Shown: positions 6,618 through 15,691 of the stretch, piece by piece
Layout of the letters: every line of letters starts with the position of its first letter
Position numbering within the stretch: position 1 is the stretch's first letter
NCBI GenBank assembly: GCA_002278935.1
Contig: NCJL01000007.1
Span: forward strand, 1 to 64,000
Length of the DNA stretch: 64,000 bases
Source: Gallionellales bacterium 39-52-133
GTDB lineage: Bacteria; Pseudomonadota; Gammaproteobacteria; Burkholderiales; Gallionellaceae
Reading direction: 5' to 3'
Made by a program: the position numbers and the translations under genes
The notes under the pieces: model-generated
Seen by the model: only the letters and a program-made list of their open reading frames with translations
Told to the model about the DNA's origin: nothing
Database searches by the model: none

Positions 6618-7193
6618 TTATTTGTATTTTCGGAACTGTCCCACCACTACACCGAAAATTTCCAGTCCGCCCTTGGGGCGAATAACAGGATAAGCCTTAT
6701 TGGATGGAATCAGAATGAACTCGCCCTTTTCCTTGCCCAGTGTTTTCAGCGTAAATTCGTTGTCCACAATCGCGATGACCATGTCGCCGATATTCGCCAT
6801 ATTGCGCTTTTCCACAACAACGGTATCGCCTTCCATAATGCCGGAATCTATCATCGAGTCGCCTTTGACGGTGACCAGTACGGTGCTGGAAGGCTGTCTG
6901 ACCAGATACTCATCTATGGTGACTGTGTCGTGACGCATATCCCCGGCAGGGTGCGGCGAACCGGCACGTACGCTGTCAAAGATAGGGCGTTCGAAAAAAC
7001 GACGTCCCGGTTTCAGGCGTTTTTCAGGAGTGGATTCGAGAAATTGCGCGAGCTTGAGTCGCGCCACCAGCGCCGCCACTGCGGATTTGGATTTAAATCC
7101 CAGCAGCGACATGATGGTTGAGTAAGGAGGCAGTACGCTGTTGTCAGCGTAGTAGTCCTGCAGCTTTGCGAGGTAGTTATCGTCTTGTTCCAT
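6618..7193 (-). CDS. LexA-like S24 autoproteolytic repressor
   Basis: A 191-residue repressor with the LexA layout. The N-terminal winged helix-turn-helix (about 1-65) contains PPYSTIMSLLGFKSKSAVAALV. It is followed by a cleavage site Ala77-Gly78 (VRAGSPHPAG) and a C-terminal S24 protease domain with Ser113 (KGDSMIDSG) and Lys150 (FTLK). The Ser-Lys distance of 37 equals that of E. coli LexA. The DNA-binding domain is unlike E. coli LexA, fitting the unusual operator in its own promoter. I start at the ATG at 7193 because the only upstream in-frame start (TTG, 7229) would overlap the promoter. It follows glgA by 53 bp but has its own promoter, so it is probably autoregulated and DNA-damage induced. 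Confidence 0.88.
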   Translation of the reverse strand: MEQDDNYLAKLQDYYADNSVLPPYSTIMSLLGFKSKSAVAALVARLKLAQFLESTPEKRLKPGRRFFERPIFDSVRAGSPHPAGDMRHDTVTIDEYLVRQPSSTVLVTVKGDSMIDSGIMEGDTVVVEKRNMANIGDMVIAIVDNEFTLKTLGKEKGEFILIPSNKAYPVIRPKGGLEIFGVVVGQFRKYK

Positions 7194-7230
7194 ATGGCAT
7201 ACAATATCGAACGAACGTTCGTCTGTCAAC
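7194..7230 (-). promoter_or_regulatory. LexA-like gene promoter with SOS-box-type operator; leaderless start
   Basis: On the minus strand a perfect -35 TTGACA (7225-7230) and -10 TATTGT (7201-7206) are 17 bp apart. Between them sits CGAACGAACGTTCG (7208-7221), which fits the Gram-positive SOS box CGAACRNRYGTTCG at every position. The predicted transcription start, seven bases after the -10, falls at or one base before the ATG at 7193, so the mRNA should be leaderless. No Shine-Dalgarno is present. Confidence 0.75.
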
Positions 7231-7246
7231 CCTTTAATGAAAAAAA

Positions 7247-8707
7247 TTATCGCTTTATTAGATCAATATAAATCTGCTGATAAGCCTTCGCACTCGAGCC
7301 CCAGCCAAAATCTTTGTTCATGCATATCTGCTGCAGGGCAAACCAGGATTTTTTATCCTGATATAACCTGAGGGCACGCCGCACTGCCAGCAGCAGGCTG
7401 GCCGCATCCATCTTGCCGAATACAAAGCCGCTTGCCTCACCCGTGGCGAGCGATGCTGGCGTGCAATCGACCACTGTATCAATCAGGCCTCCGGTGGCAT
7501 GCACCACCGGCGGTGTGCCATAGCGCTGGCTGTACATCTGGTTCAACCCACAGGGCTCAAAGCGTGAAGGCATTAAGAAAATATCCGCACCGGCTTCAAT
7601 CAGGTGGGACAAGCTTTCATCGAAGCCGACATAAGCCGCAATTTTGCCGGTATGTTGATGCGCAAGCGCAAGCACGTCGCGCTGCATTTCTGTGTCACCG
7701 CTGCCCAGCAACACCAGTTGCGCCGGCATCGCGATCAGTTTCTCGGCAATCTCAAGCACAACATCCAGACCTTTCTGGTGCGCAAAGCGGCTGACAATGC
7801 CCAGCAGGGGAATCTCCGCATCCTCATGCAATCCCATGCGTTTTTGCAACGCCAGCTTGTTGGCGGCTTTGCCGGACATGTCTTCGCTACTGTATGCATG
7901 TGCGAGATATGCATCCGCGGCAGGATTCCATTCTTCGGTATCGATGCCGTTCAGGATGCCGGTCAGGGAATCGCTGCGGTGGCTGAGCAAACCCTGCAGG
8001 CCAAAACCCAGCGCCTCAGTCTGAATTTCTTTGGCATAGGACGGACTCACCGTGGTGATATGTTGCGCATAAAAAAGACCTGCTTTTAGAAAAGACAGGT
8101 CGCCATAAAACTCTGCGCCATCCGGTTTGAAACAATCCCACGGCAGCCCGAGTTCGGGTACCAGTGCCGACGGGAAAACACCCTGAAATGCAAGATTGTG
8201 CACCGTCATCACGCACGGAGCCGGGTCTCGCATATAGTGCAGATAAGCCGGTGTCAGGCCCGACTGCCAGTCATTGCAATGCACAACATCCGGCCGCCAT
8301 TGCAACGGTGATTCCGCGCTGCCCAGCATAGCGGCAACTCTTGAAAACAGCCCAAAACGCTGTGCATTGTCGGCCCAGTCGATGCCATGCTCATCCAGAT
8401 AGATGCCGCCGCCGCGCAGATACATCTCGGGGCAATCCAGAACATATACCGGGACACCGCCCGGCAAGGTGCCAAGCAGCAGGCGCGACGGGGGTAATTC
8501 GGTAATACCAAGGGGAGGATGCGCGGAAAAATCAAGCACCAGTTCAAGATCGGGCAGCGCTTTCAGCACCTTCGAGTACCCCGGCAGCAATACGCGAATA
8601 TCGACGCCCATCTGCTGCAGCGCCGATGTCAGCGCGCCGCTGACATCGGCCAGACCGCCGGTCTTGATGATGGGTGCAACTTCGGAGGAGACAAACAAAA
8701 CTTGCAT
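7247..8707 (-). CDS. glgA: Glycogen synthase (ADP-glucose)
   Basis: Transfers glucose from ADP-glucose to the end of alpha-1,4-glucan chains (GT5 family). The 486-residue protein has the N-terminal KTGGLADV loop that binds ADP-glucose (about residue 16), VVHCNDWQ, the Rossmann GIVSRFAHQKGLD segment near 300, and the nucleotide-sugar signature MPSRFEPCGLNQMYSQRYGTPP near 380. The length is normal for GlgA. It lies directly downstream of a three-gene ABC exporter on the same strand and upstream of the LexA-like gene. GlgC and GlgB are not in this window; glgP is 3.4 kb upstream in the same orientation. Confidence 0.97.
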   Translation of the reverse strand: MQVLFVSSEVAPIIKTGGLADVSGALTSALQQMGVDIRVLLPGYSKVLKALPDLELVLDFSAHPPLGITELPPSRLLLGTLPGGVPVYVLDCPEMYLRGGGIYLDEHGIDWADNAQRFGLFSRVAAMLGSAESPLQWRPDVVHCNDWQSGLTPAYLHYMRDPAPCVMTVHNLAFQGVFPSALVPELGLPWDCFKPDGAEFYGDLSFLKAGLFYAQHITTVSPSYAKEIQTEALGFGLQGLLSHRSDSLTGILNGIDTEEWNPAADAYLAHAYSSEDMSGKAANKLALQKRMGLHEDAEIPLLGIVSRFAHQKGLDVVLEIAEKLIAMPAQLVLLGSGDTEMQRDVLALAHQHTGKIAAYVGFDESLSHLIEAGADIFLMPSRFEPCGLNQMYSQRYGTPPVVHATGGLIDTVVDCTPASLATGEASGFVFGKMDAASLLLAVRRALRLYQDKKSWFALQQICMNKDFGWGSSAKAYQQIYIDLIKR

Positions 8708-8815
8708 GCGTTAACCTGTCCAGTAAGAATTTATCAATGATCGCACAATAATAAAAATTAAGCAGCCTTGCGCCCTGCGCTGCCGCCAGCTACCGCTTCA
8801 AATATATTGCACGCA

Positions 8816-9511
8816 TTATTTTTTAATTTCGGCCGTTATTGTGCCATCCACCAGATCCAGAATCCGGTCACAGCGACCGGCCATCGCCACATTATGCGTC
8901 ACCATCAGGAAGGTCGTGCCGCTGTCCCGGTTAACCTGACGCATCAGCTCAAACACCGCTTCGGCTGATTTCGTATCCAGGTTGCCGGTAGGCTCGTCCG
9001 CCAGCACCAGCGAGGGATTCAAGGCCAGGGCGCGCGCAATGGCAACCCGCTGCTGTTGCCCGCCCGACATATTGCCGACCAGATTATTTTGCCATTTTTC
9101 CAGCCCAACCTGCGCCAGCAAGCTTGCCGCACGCACCCTCATCGTCTCATCCGGACGTCCGCGCTGCAGCAGCAACGGCATCATCACGTTCTCCAGCGCG
9201 GTAAAGGCGGTCAGCAGCAGATGGGTCTGGAACACAAAACCGATGGACTGCCCGCGCAACTGGGTCAATTGCGCTTCAGTCAAACTGCTGGTTTCCGCCC
9301 CGTTGATAAACAGTTTCCCGCTGCTTGGCCGGTCCAGCAGACCCATGATATTGAGCAGCGTGCTTTTGCCCGAACCGGACGGGCCGGTGAGTGCGACAAA
9401 CTCGCCCCTGGCCAATTTCAGGTTGATGCCGTGCAATACCTCGGTTTCGACCGGCGTGCCGACCGCATAGGATTTGTGCACTTCCTCCAGACGCAAGACA
9501 TCGTTAGCCAC
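8816..9511 (-). CDS. ABC transporter ATP-binding protein (LolD/MacB-type)
   Basis: The ATPase of a MacAB/DevBCA/LolCDE-type exporter. The Walker A is GPSGSGKST near residue 40, the signature [15 protein letters not shown] is near 140, and Walker [13 protein letters not shown] is followed by the switch histidine in VTHN. I use the GTG at 9511, which overlaps the end of the permease gene by 8 bp; a TTG at 9532 would add seven residues, and neither has a strong ribosome binding site. It forms an operon with the permease and the membrane-fusion gene upstream. The substrate is unknown. Confidence 0.93.
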   Translation of the reverse strand: MANDVLRLEEVHKSYAVGTPVETEVLHGINLKLARGEFVALTGPSGSGKSTLLNIMGLLDRPSSGKLFINGAETSSLTEAQLTQLRGQSIGFVFQTHLLLTAFTALENVMMPLLLQRGRPDETMRVRAASLLAQVGLEKWQNNLVGNMSGGQQQRVAIARALALNPSLVLADEPTGNLDTKSAEAVFELMRQVNRDSGTTFLMVTHNVAMAGRCDRILDLVDGTITAEIKK

Positions 9512-10739
9512 GGATCGCCACCACAGGGTCAAGTCGCGCCGCCCTGATTGCCGGCGTTACCGCCGCAACCAGACCGGTCAGTGTCGCTATCAGGGTGGCA
9601 TACATAAACAATTTTGGGTCCGGTGTTATCTCAAAAATCGAGGTTCCATCGGGGTTCCTCGCGCCGATGCGCCACGCTGTCAGCAGTAAAAAACCAAAAG
9701 CAGAACCCAGCAGCGAGCCGAGCAATCCGACCACCGCGCCCTGTATCAAAAACACGCGCATCACCTGTCCGCGCGAGCCGCCCATTGCGCGCAGAATGCC
9801 AATATCCTTTTGCCGCTGCACCACCGACACCACCAGCACGCTGGCTATGCCTGCCGCGACCGAGAGACCAACGAACAGGCGTATCAGCATGCTGGACATG
9901 TTTTGCGCATTCATACCCTGAAAAAACTGGCTATTAGTCGCAATCCAGCTCAGCGCATTCAGGCCGGTTTCATTGGCGATAGACAGCGCGATTTTCTCGG
10001 CTGCATAGGGATCGGTCACAGTCATATCAATGCTGGTTACGCCGCCGACCAGATTGAGCAGGTTCTGCGCGGTGGAGAGCAGCACAAACACCGTGCGCTG
10101 ATTTGCGCTGCGGTTGCCAAAATCGAAAATGCCAACAATGGTCAGCGTGCGGCTGGCACCCGCAGCCGTTGCAACGCGCAGCTTGTCGCCCAGCTGCATG
10201 CCCATATCCTCTGCCAGCTGGGTGCCTATCATGATGTCGTTATTGGTAAGGCGATAGCTGCCGGAAACCAGCTTTTCATGCAGCGGCACGATTTTCAGAT
10301 ATTGATCCACATCAATGCCGGTGAGCGAAATGGCCTGGTTGGAGCTGCCTTTCACCACAAAGGCCGGCCCGGTCACGGTTGGTGAAACCGCCAGCACATC
10401 CTTGCGCAGCCGCATCCGGTCGCGCACTTTCTGCCACTGGTCCACCGAGCTCACGCGCTGCGGCGGTTTTTGCACGGCGGCGAGCAGTTGCTGTCCGGGC
10501 TCTGCCACGCGCAACTGGGTGACTTGCTGTTTGGGGCGTTCCAGCACTATGTGCGGCTGCGAACTCAGCAGCCGGTAAAACAGATTCGCCTGCAGACCGC
10601 TCAGCAAAGCCGACATAAACACGATCACGCCCACACCGATCGCCACGCCGGAAATAATAAAAACCGTCTGCAAGCGCCCCTCGCGCAGGAAGCGGATGGC
10701 GGCAATCCACTCAAAAGGGATGAAGCTGTTCACAAGCAT
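9504..10739 (-). CDS. ABC transporter permease (FtsX/MacB/DevC-like)
   Basis: A 411-residue inner-membrane permease with one N-terminal transmembrane helix (near residue 25), a large periplasmic MacB_PCD-type domain of about 220 residues, and three C-terminal helices (near 275, 325 and 375) of the FtsX fold. The ending, [12 protein letters not shown], is the usual D-P-(V/I)-x-A-(I/L)-R terminus. The ATP-binding subunit is a separate gene, so the arrangement is closer to DevBCA than to MacAB, where they are fused. AGGAG directly precedes the ATG at 10739. Such systems use cell energy to push periplasmic substrates out through a TolC-like channel. Confidence 0.93.
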   Translation of the reverse strand: MLVNSFIPFEWIAAIRFLREGRLQTVFIISGVAIGVGVIVFMSALLSGLQANLFYRLLSSQPHIVLERPKQQVTQLRVAEPGQQLLAAVQKPPQRVSSVDQWQKVRDRMRLRKDVLAVSPTVTGPAFVVKGSSNQAISLTGIDVDQYLKIVPLHEKLVSGSYRLTNNDIMIGTQLAEDMGMQLGDKLRVATAAGASRTLTIVGIFDFGNRSANQRTVFVLLSTAQNLLNLVGGVTSIDMTVTDPYAAEKIALSIANETGLNALSWIATNSQFFQGMNAQNMSSMLIRLFVGLSVAAGIASVLVVSVVQRQKDIGILRAMGGSRGQVMRVFLIQGAVVGLLGSLLGSAFGFLLLTAWRIGARNPDGTSIFEITPDPKLFMYATLIATLTGLVAAVTPAIRAARLDPVVAIRG

Positions 10740-10780
10740 TCTCCTGATCAAACCCCGAAACCGCCCAAGCCTGCGATTAT

Positions 10781-10811
10781 ATTAAAATATTCAATATAAT
10801 CAAGTACTTAT
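10781..10811 (-). repeat. Dispersed AT-rich repeat, copy 2
   Basis: Minus-strand core TTGATTATATTGAATATT preceded by ATAAGTAC, about 45 bp upstream of the permease start and downstream of the membrane-fusion gene. The position inside the operon is notable: it could carry a secondary promoter or be an inserted element. Confidence 0.6.
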
Positions 10812-10824
10812 AAATTAACTTTAT

Positions 10825-12051
10825 TCAGCCTTGAACGCGTATGCGCTGGCCTTCTTTTACCTTCACGCCTGTTGCGGGCAACACCTTGTCGCCCTCGCGC
10901 AAACCTTCGAGTATCTCCACCCTGGCATCGCCGCGCACACCCAGCCTGACGCTGCGCCGTTGCGCACGGCCATGCTCGCTCAGCATCACCCAGGGTTCCA
11001 TACCCGTGCCATCACGCAGGGCTTCCGCCGAAAGTGTCAGCGCATTCGCACGGCGCGCCACCTCGATATCAACCGATACCGTCATATCCTGCCGCAAAAA
11101 ATCCGGCGGGGCGGCAACATCGAGTTTCACTTCAACCGAGCCGCGCGTGGCATCGACGGCGGGATTGATATAGCCAAGCACCGCAGCAAAACGCTGGGCA
11201 GGATAAGCATCAGCCACCACCAGCGCCTGCTGCCCAAGCTGCAGGAAGCGCATGTTCTTTTCATCAATCTGCACGATCAGCTGTGTCTTGCCGCCGGGTG
11301 ACATCAGCATCAAGGTCTTGCCCGCCATCACCACATTGCCCTGCTCCACACTGCGCGCGATCAGCACACCATCCGCTACCGCCTTGATCACGGTGTTGCC
11401 CAGCCTGGCACGCGCAGCACTCTCATTGGCGCGCGCCTGCTTAAGCGCAAATTCGGCGAGCGCATAGTCGCTGCCTTTTTCCTTGAGCGAGCGCGCCTGA
11501 TATTTTGCCGTCTCCAGCTGGTTTTGCGCGATGGCGAGGTTGCGCAATGAGTCATCCAGCTGTGCCTGGCTCACATAGCCTTTCGCCGCCAGCTCGCGGG
11601 TTCGGGCATATTGTTTCTGCGCCAGCTCCAGCGTGGTTTTTGCCTGCGCCAGCGTTTGCTCGGATACCGGCTGGGTAAGTTCCCTGATTTGCCGCAGCCG
11701 CTCTGCAGCCTGATCAACCGCCGCACGTGCCTGTGCTACCGTCGCGCGTTCATCACTGCTTTCCAGCACAATCAGGGTTTGACCCTTGCGCACCGTTTGT
11801 CCTTCAACCACGGGTATGGAAACCACCTTGCCGGTCACTTTGCTGGCAATCTCGACGCGGGCGGGAGACTGCACCCTGCCGCTCGCGACTACCGTCTGAA
11901 CCAGCTCACCCTTGGTGACGGAAAATCCGGCCACTTTCGGTCCCAGCCATAACTGCACCAGCCAGTAAGCAAGCAGAACCAGCACCAGCAAGCCTGCATA
12001 AGCCAGCCAGCCCAGTTTTCTAAATGTCAGCTTAAATTGGTCGAGGTTCAT
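10825..12051 (-). CDS. Membrane fusion protein of ABC exporter (HlyD/MacA/DevB-like)
   Basis: A periplasmic adaptor of 408 residues. A single N-terminal transmembrane segment (about 14-32) is followed by a lipoyl/barrel-sandwich half (VVEGQTVRKGQTLIVLE), a long alpha-helical hairpin (about 100-200, rich in Ala, Gln and Glu), the second lipoyl half (NTVIKAVADGVLIARSVEQG) and a beta-barrel C-terminus. It would bridge the inner-membrane ABC permease and an outer-membrane TolC-like channel, which is not encoded nearby. It is first in the operon with the permease and ATPase genes. A strong terminator of the upstream gene (12077-12107) separates it from glgP. Confidence 0.93.
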   Translation of the reverse strand: MNLDQFKLTFRKLGWLAYAGLLVLVLLAYWLVQLWLGPKVAGFSVTKGELVQTVVASGRVQSPARVEIASKVTGKVVSIPVVEGQTVRKGQTLIVLESSDERATVAQARAAVDQAAERLRQIRELTQPVSEQTLAQAKTTLELAQKQYARTRELAAKGYVSQAQLDDSLRNLAIAQNQLETAKYQARSLKEKGSDYALAEFALKQARANESAARARLGNTVIKAVADGVLIARSVEQGNVVMAGKTLMLMSPGGKTQLIVQIDEKNMRFLQLGQQALVVADAYPAQRFAAVLGYINPAVDATRGSVEVKLDVAAPPDFLRQDMTVSVDIEVARRANALTLSAEALRDGTGMEPWVMLSEHGRAQRRSVRLGVRGDARVEILEGLREGDKVLPATGVKVKEGQRIRVQG

Positions 12052-12070
12052 ATATTCAATATATACAATT
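12050..12070 (-). repeat. Dispersed AT-rich repeat, copy 3 (partial)
   Basis: Minus-strand TTGTATATATTGAATAT directly abuts the start codon of the membrane-fusion gene. It keeps the second half-repeat (TTGAATAT) well but the first only loosely. It leaves no room for a normal ribosome binding site. Confidence 0.4.
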
Positions 12071-12076
12071 GCTTAC

Positions 12077-12107
12077 AAAAAAAACGGGGCGCGACTAAGC
12101 GCACCCC
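12077..12107 (-). terminator. Rho-independent terminator after glgP
   Basis: On the minus strand GGGGTGCG, a 6-nt loop and CGCGCCCC form an 8-bp stem (one G-U pair) followed by eight T residues. It ends the gnd-zwf-glk-glgP unit before the exporter operon. Confidence 0.88.
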
Positions 12108-12152
12108 TGACACCACTGCATTCTAATCGCTCAATGAGCAATTCAACAAATC

Positions 12153-14636
12153 TTATTCCGTTGGCACCAGCTGTTTGACTCCCCAAATTTGTTCAGCATA
12201 TTGCAGGATGGTGCGGTCGCTGGAAAACTTACCCATATTCGCCACATTCAAAATCGCTTTCTTCATCCACTGTTGTTGATCGCGGTAAGCATCTTCAACT
12301 TTTTTCTGGCAGGCAATATAGGAAGCATAATCCGCCAGCAGCAAATAATGGTCACCATGCTGCAGCAGCGAATCAATAACGGGTTTAAAGCGGCCAGGCT
12401 CGTCTATCGAGAAGAAACCCGACCCTATCATGTCCAGCACTTCGCGCAATTCCAGATTAGCGTCGTAATAATCCCGCGGGTTGTAGCCGTTTTGTTTCAG
12501 CTGCGCCACTTCATCCGTCGTCAGGCCGAAAATGAAAATATTGTCGTCGCCGACCTCATCGCGTATTTCCACATTGGCGCCATCCAGCGTGCCTATGGTC
12601 AGCGCGCCGTTCAGCGCAAGCTTCATGTTGCCGGTGCCGGAGGCCTCGGTACCCGCAGTAGAAATCTGCTCTGACAAATCTGCCGCGGGAATCATGATTT
12701 CCGCACTCGACACATTGTAGTTGGGCACAAACACCAGCTTCAGACGATTGCCCACTACCGGATCATTATTCACGACATCGGCGACATCATTGATCAGCTT
12801 GATAATCAGTTTGGCCATCATGTAACCTGGCGCCGACTTGCCGCCAAATATCACGGTGCGCGGCACATAATCCGCATCGGGCTGATGGCGAATGCGGTTG
12901 TAAAGTGTCACCACATGCAGCAGATTCAGCAGTTGCCTTTTGTATTCGTGCATGCGCTTGATCTGCACATCAAACAGCGAATCCACATTCAGCACAACTT
13001 TATAGTGGCTCAGCATGTAGGCGGCAAAACGTTCCTTGTTGGCGCGTTTCACGCTGGCAAATTCTGCGCAAAAATCCGCATCGTCAACCAGCAGCGAAAG
13101 TTGCTGCAACTGCTTCAAGTCCGTGATCCAGTCACAGCCGATATGCGTTGAAATCAGCTTCGCCAGCAGCGGATTGGCCTGGTTCAGCCAGCGCCGCGGC
13201 GTGATGCCATTGGTCATATTGACGATCTTGCCGGGATAGAAACGGTCGAAGTCGGCAAAAATTGTCTGCTTCATCAAGTCGGTATGAATCTGCGCCACGC
13301 CATTGACTTTATGGCTGCCGACAATGGCCAGATGCGACATGCGGATACGCTTGCCGCCGTGCTCGTCAATAATGGACATGCGGCCCAATATATCGGTATC
13401 ACCCGGATACTGGTGCATCACATCCCTTAGAAAGAGATGATTGATTTGATAAATAATCTGCATGTGGCGCGGCAGAATTTTCTCGAACATCGCTACCGAC
13501 CAGGTTTCCAGCGCCTCGGGCATCAATGTGTGATTGGTGTAGGAGAAGGTGCGCACCGTAATGTCCCAGGCCTGTTCCCACTGCATATGATGCAAGTCCA
13601 CCAGCACGCGCATCAGCTCTGGAATGGCGATGGAGGGATGGGTATCGTTAAGCTGGATCGCCACCTTGTCGGCCAGGCTCTCCAGATTCTTATGCTGCTT
13701 TTGATACCGGCTCAGCACATCCTGCAGCGAGGCACAGACGAAAAAATATTGCTGTTTCAGCCTGAGTTCTTTTCCCATCGATGTTGTGTCGTTGGGATAA
13801 AGCACCTTGGAGATATTTTCACTTTCGTTTTTGCTTTCAACCGCCTTGACGTAATTGCCGGAGTTAAACAGCCCCAGATCAAAATCACGCGTGGCCTTGG
13901 CCGACCACAGGCGGATTTTATTCACCGTGGAGGTGCCATAACCCGGCACAGGAGTGTCATAAGCCATTGCCAGCACATCGTCACCATCTTCCCAGCAGTG
14001 GCACTTTACGCCGTGCTCATTGATGTACTCCGTGACATGCCCGTTGAAATTAACCGGGTACAACACCTCGGGCCGGGGAAACTCCCACGGGTTGCCGTAG
14101 CGCAACCAGTTATCGGGGTGCTCTACCTGCCTGCCGCCTTCTATGGTTTGCATAAACATACCGTATTCATAACGAATGCCAAAACCAAAACCCGGCAGGT
14201 TCAGCGTCGCCATCGAGTCCAGAAAACACGCCGCCAGCCGCCCGAGGCCGCCGTTACCCAGGCCCGCGTCATACTCTATGCTTCTGACCTCTTCCAGCTC
14301 CACGCCTATCTCGTGCAGGGCCTTGCGCGTAGGCTGATCAAGATTCAAATTCAGCAGGCTGTTCATCAGCGTACGCCCCATCAAAAACTCGAGCGAGAAG
14401 TAATACACACGCTTGACGTCCTGCTGATAGTAGCTGCGCGCGGTCTTCATCCAGTGATCAACCATATGATCGCGCACCACATAGGCAGCCGCGTTGAACC
14501 AGTCCCGTTTTGTCGCCATCGCGGGATTTTTTCCGACACGGTAAGTCATGCGGTCAACCACATCATGTTTGATCGCAACTTGGTCCGAGCAAATATTTTC
14601 CTGCCCGGCTAGCGCTTTATCCAGATTCTCTGACAT
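12153..14636 (-). CDS. glgP: Glycogen/starch phosphorylase
   Basis: Releases glucose-1-phosphate from the ends of glycogen using phosphate and pyridoxal phosphate. The 827-residue protein shows the family signatures: AYYYSLEF-like region RVYYFSLEFLMGRT near 75, GLGNGGLGRLAACFLDS near 125, and the PLP-binding EASGTGNMKLALNG with its lysine near 675. Length is typical (E. coli GlgP 815). I start at the ATG at 14636 because AAGGAAGG lies upstream; a longer frame to 14675 lacks support. It is the last gene of gnd-zwf-glk-glgP and feeds sugar phosphate into the oxidative pathway encoded beside it; a phosphoglucomutase gene is not seen here. Confidence 0.96.
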   Translation of the reverse strand: MSENLDKALAGQENICSDQVAIKHDVVDRMTYRVGKNPAMATKRDWFNAAAYVVRDHMVDHWMKTARSYYQQDVKRVYYFSLEFLMGRTLMNSLLNLNLDQPTRKALHEIGVELEEVRSIEYDAGLGNGGLGRLAACFLDSMATLNLPGFGFGIRYEYGMFMQTIEGGRQVEHPDNWLRYGNPWEFPRPEVLYPVNFNGHVTEYINEHGVKCHCWEDGDDVLAMAYDTPVPGYGTSTVNKIRLWSAKATRDFDLGLFNSGNYVKAVESKNESENISKVLYPNDTTSMGKELRLKQQYFFVCASLQDVLSRYQKQHKNLESLADKVAIQLNDTHPSIAIPELMRVLVDLHHMQWEQAWDITVRTFSYTNHTLMPEALETWSVAMFEKILPRHMQIIYQINHLFLRDVMHQYPGDTDILGRMSIIDEHGGKRIRMSHLAIVGSHKVNGVAQIHTDLMKQTIFADFDRFYPGKIVNMTNGITPRRWLNQANPLLAKLISTHIGCDWITDLKQLQQLSLLVDDADFCAEFASVKRANKERFAAYMLSHYKVVLNVDSLFDVQIKRMHEYKRQLLNLLHVVTLYNRIRHQPDADYVPRTVIFGGKSAPGYMMAKLIIKLINDVADVVNNDPVVGNRLKLVFVPNYNVSSAEIMIPAADLSEQISTAGTEASGTGNMKLALNGALTIGTLDGANVEIRDEVGDDNIFIFGLTTDEVAQLKQNGYNPRDYYDANLELREVLDMIGSGFFSIDEPGRFKPVIDSLLQHGDHYLLLADYASYIACQKKVEDAYRDQQQWMKKAILNVANMGKFSSDRTILQYAEQIWGVKQLVPTE

Positions 14637-14701
14637 TTCATTTCCTTCCTTAAAACGACTGTTCGACAACATCAACTGATGCAGCCTGATGTCAAAAAAA
14701 T

Positions 14702-15691
14702 TTATCCTTCCCGTTGCGCCAGCAAAGATGCGCCCATCAGGCCCATTTTTTCATTCAGCACAATATGTATGGGCAGCGTAATCAGCAACCCTTCATAGCG
14801 CCCCTTGGACCAGAAGGCCTCGAGAAATTGGCCACGTTGCATCTGTGCTGCTATTTTTGCGGCAATACCGCCCGTGATATAGATACCGCCGTGCGGCAAG
14901 GTTGCCAGCGCCATATTTCCCGCAAATGCGCCGTAAATCGACAGGAACAGATCCACCACCATGCGTGCTATCGTTTCGTCGCCCTGTTGCGAAAACTGCG
15001 TGATCACCGCCGCCGCATCCTGCGCCCCGGCCAGCGCCGCAAGCATGCGCGGAGATACCGACGCAAGCCCGGTTTCGCGCATGAACTCATAGATTGCCAA
15101 CAGACCCGGACCCGACACAATACGCTCATAGGAAACATGACCGTGGCGCTGCTGCAAATAGCGCAGCAACATGCACTGCATTTCATCAACAGGCGCAAAA
15201 TCCATATGTCCTGCTTCTGAAGGATGCACCTGATAATTTCCATCCTGTGCCGACAGCCACGCCACCCCCAAACCGGTACCTGCCCCCAGCACCAGGCGCA
15301 CGCCCTGTGCCTGCGGCTTGCCTGTCTGCAAACACAGCAAGTCCGCAGCCTGCAACGCCGCGATACCATGGCCGGCTGCCGCAAAATCATTCAGCAAGGC
15401 CACCTGCCGGATACCGAAGCGCGCGGCCAGCGCATCGCCGTCAACCGTCCACGGCAGATTGGTCAGCTTCACCACCCTGCCGCTCACCGGCCCGGCCACG
15501 GCCAAACAGGCTGCTGCAATATCGCTTACACCTGCTTCAGCCAAAAATGCATCCAGCATGTCTGCCAGGCCGGCATAAGCCGCGCTTGCATACGCTTTCT
15601 GCAGCAGGGGCTCGCGTCTGTCTGCCGCGGTCAATTGCAACAATGTCTTGGTGCCGCCGATATCAGCGGATAAAAAATACTTCATGCTCAT
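14702..15691 (-). CDS. glk: Glucokinase
   Basis: Phosphorylates free glucose to glucose-6-phosphate with ATP. The 329-residue protein belongs to the bacterial Glk family: phosphate loop LSADIGGTKT at the N-terminus, LNDFAAAGHGI with the catalytic Asp near residue 100, LGAGTGLGVAWL near 135, and GGIYITGGIAAKI near 275. The ATG at 15691 overlaps the zwf stop codon (TGATG), implying translational coupling; a second ATG two codons later is also possible. Together with Zwf it turns glucose into 6-phosphogluconolactone. Confidence 0.95.
   Translation of the reverse strand: MSMKYFLSADIGGTKTLLQLTAADRREPLLQKAYASAAYAGLADMLDAFLAEAGVSDIAAACLAVAGPVSGRVVKLTNLPWTVDGDALAARFGIRQVALLNDFAAAGHGIAALQAADLLCLQTGKPQAQGVRLVLGAGTGLGVAWLSAQDGNYQVHPSEAGHMDFAPVDEMQCMLLRYLQQRHGHVSYERIVSGPGLLAIYEFMRETGLASVSPRMLAALAGAQDAAAVITQFSQQGDETIARMVVDLFLSIYGAFAGNMALATLPHGGIYITGGIAAKIAAQMQRGQFLEAFWSKGRYEGLLITLPIHIVLNEKMGLMGASLLAQREG

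Noticed and set aside
13437..14612. A 391-codon plus-strand frame across glgP
   Set aside because: Antisense to a full-length phosphorylase; no ribosome binding site or recognisable domain.
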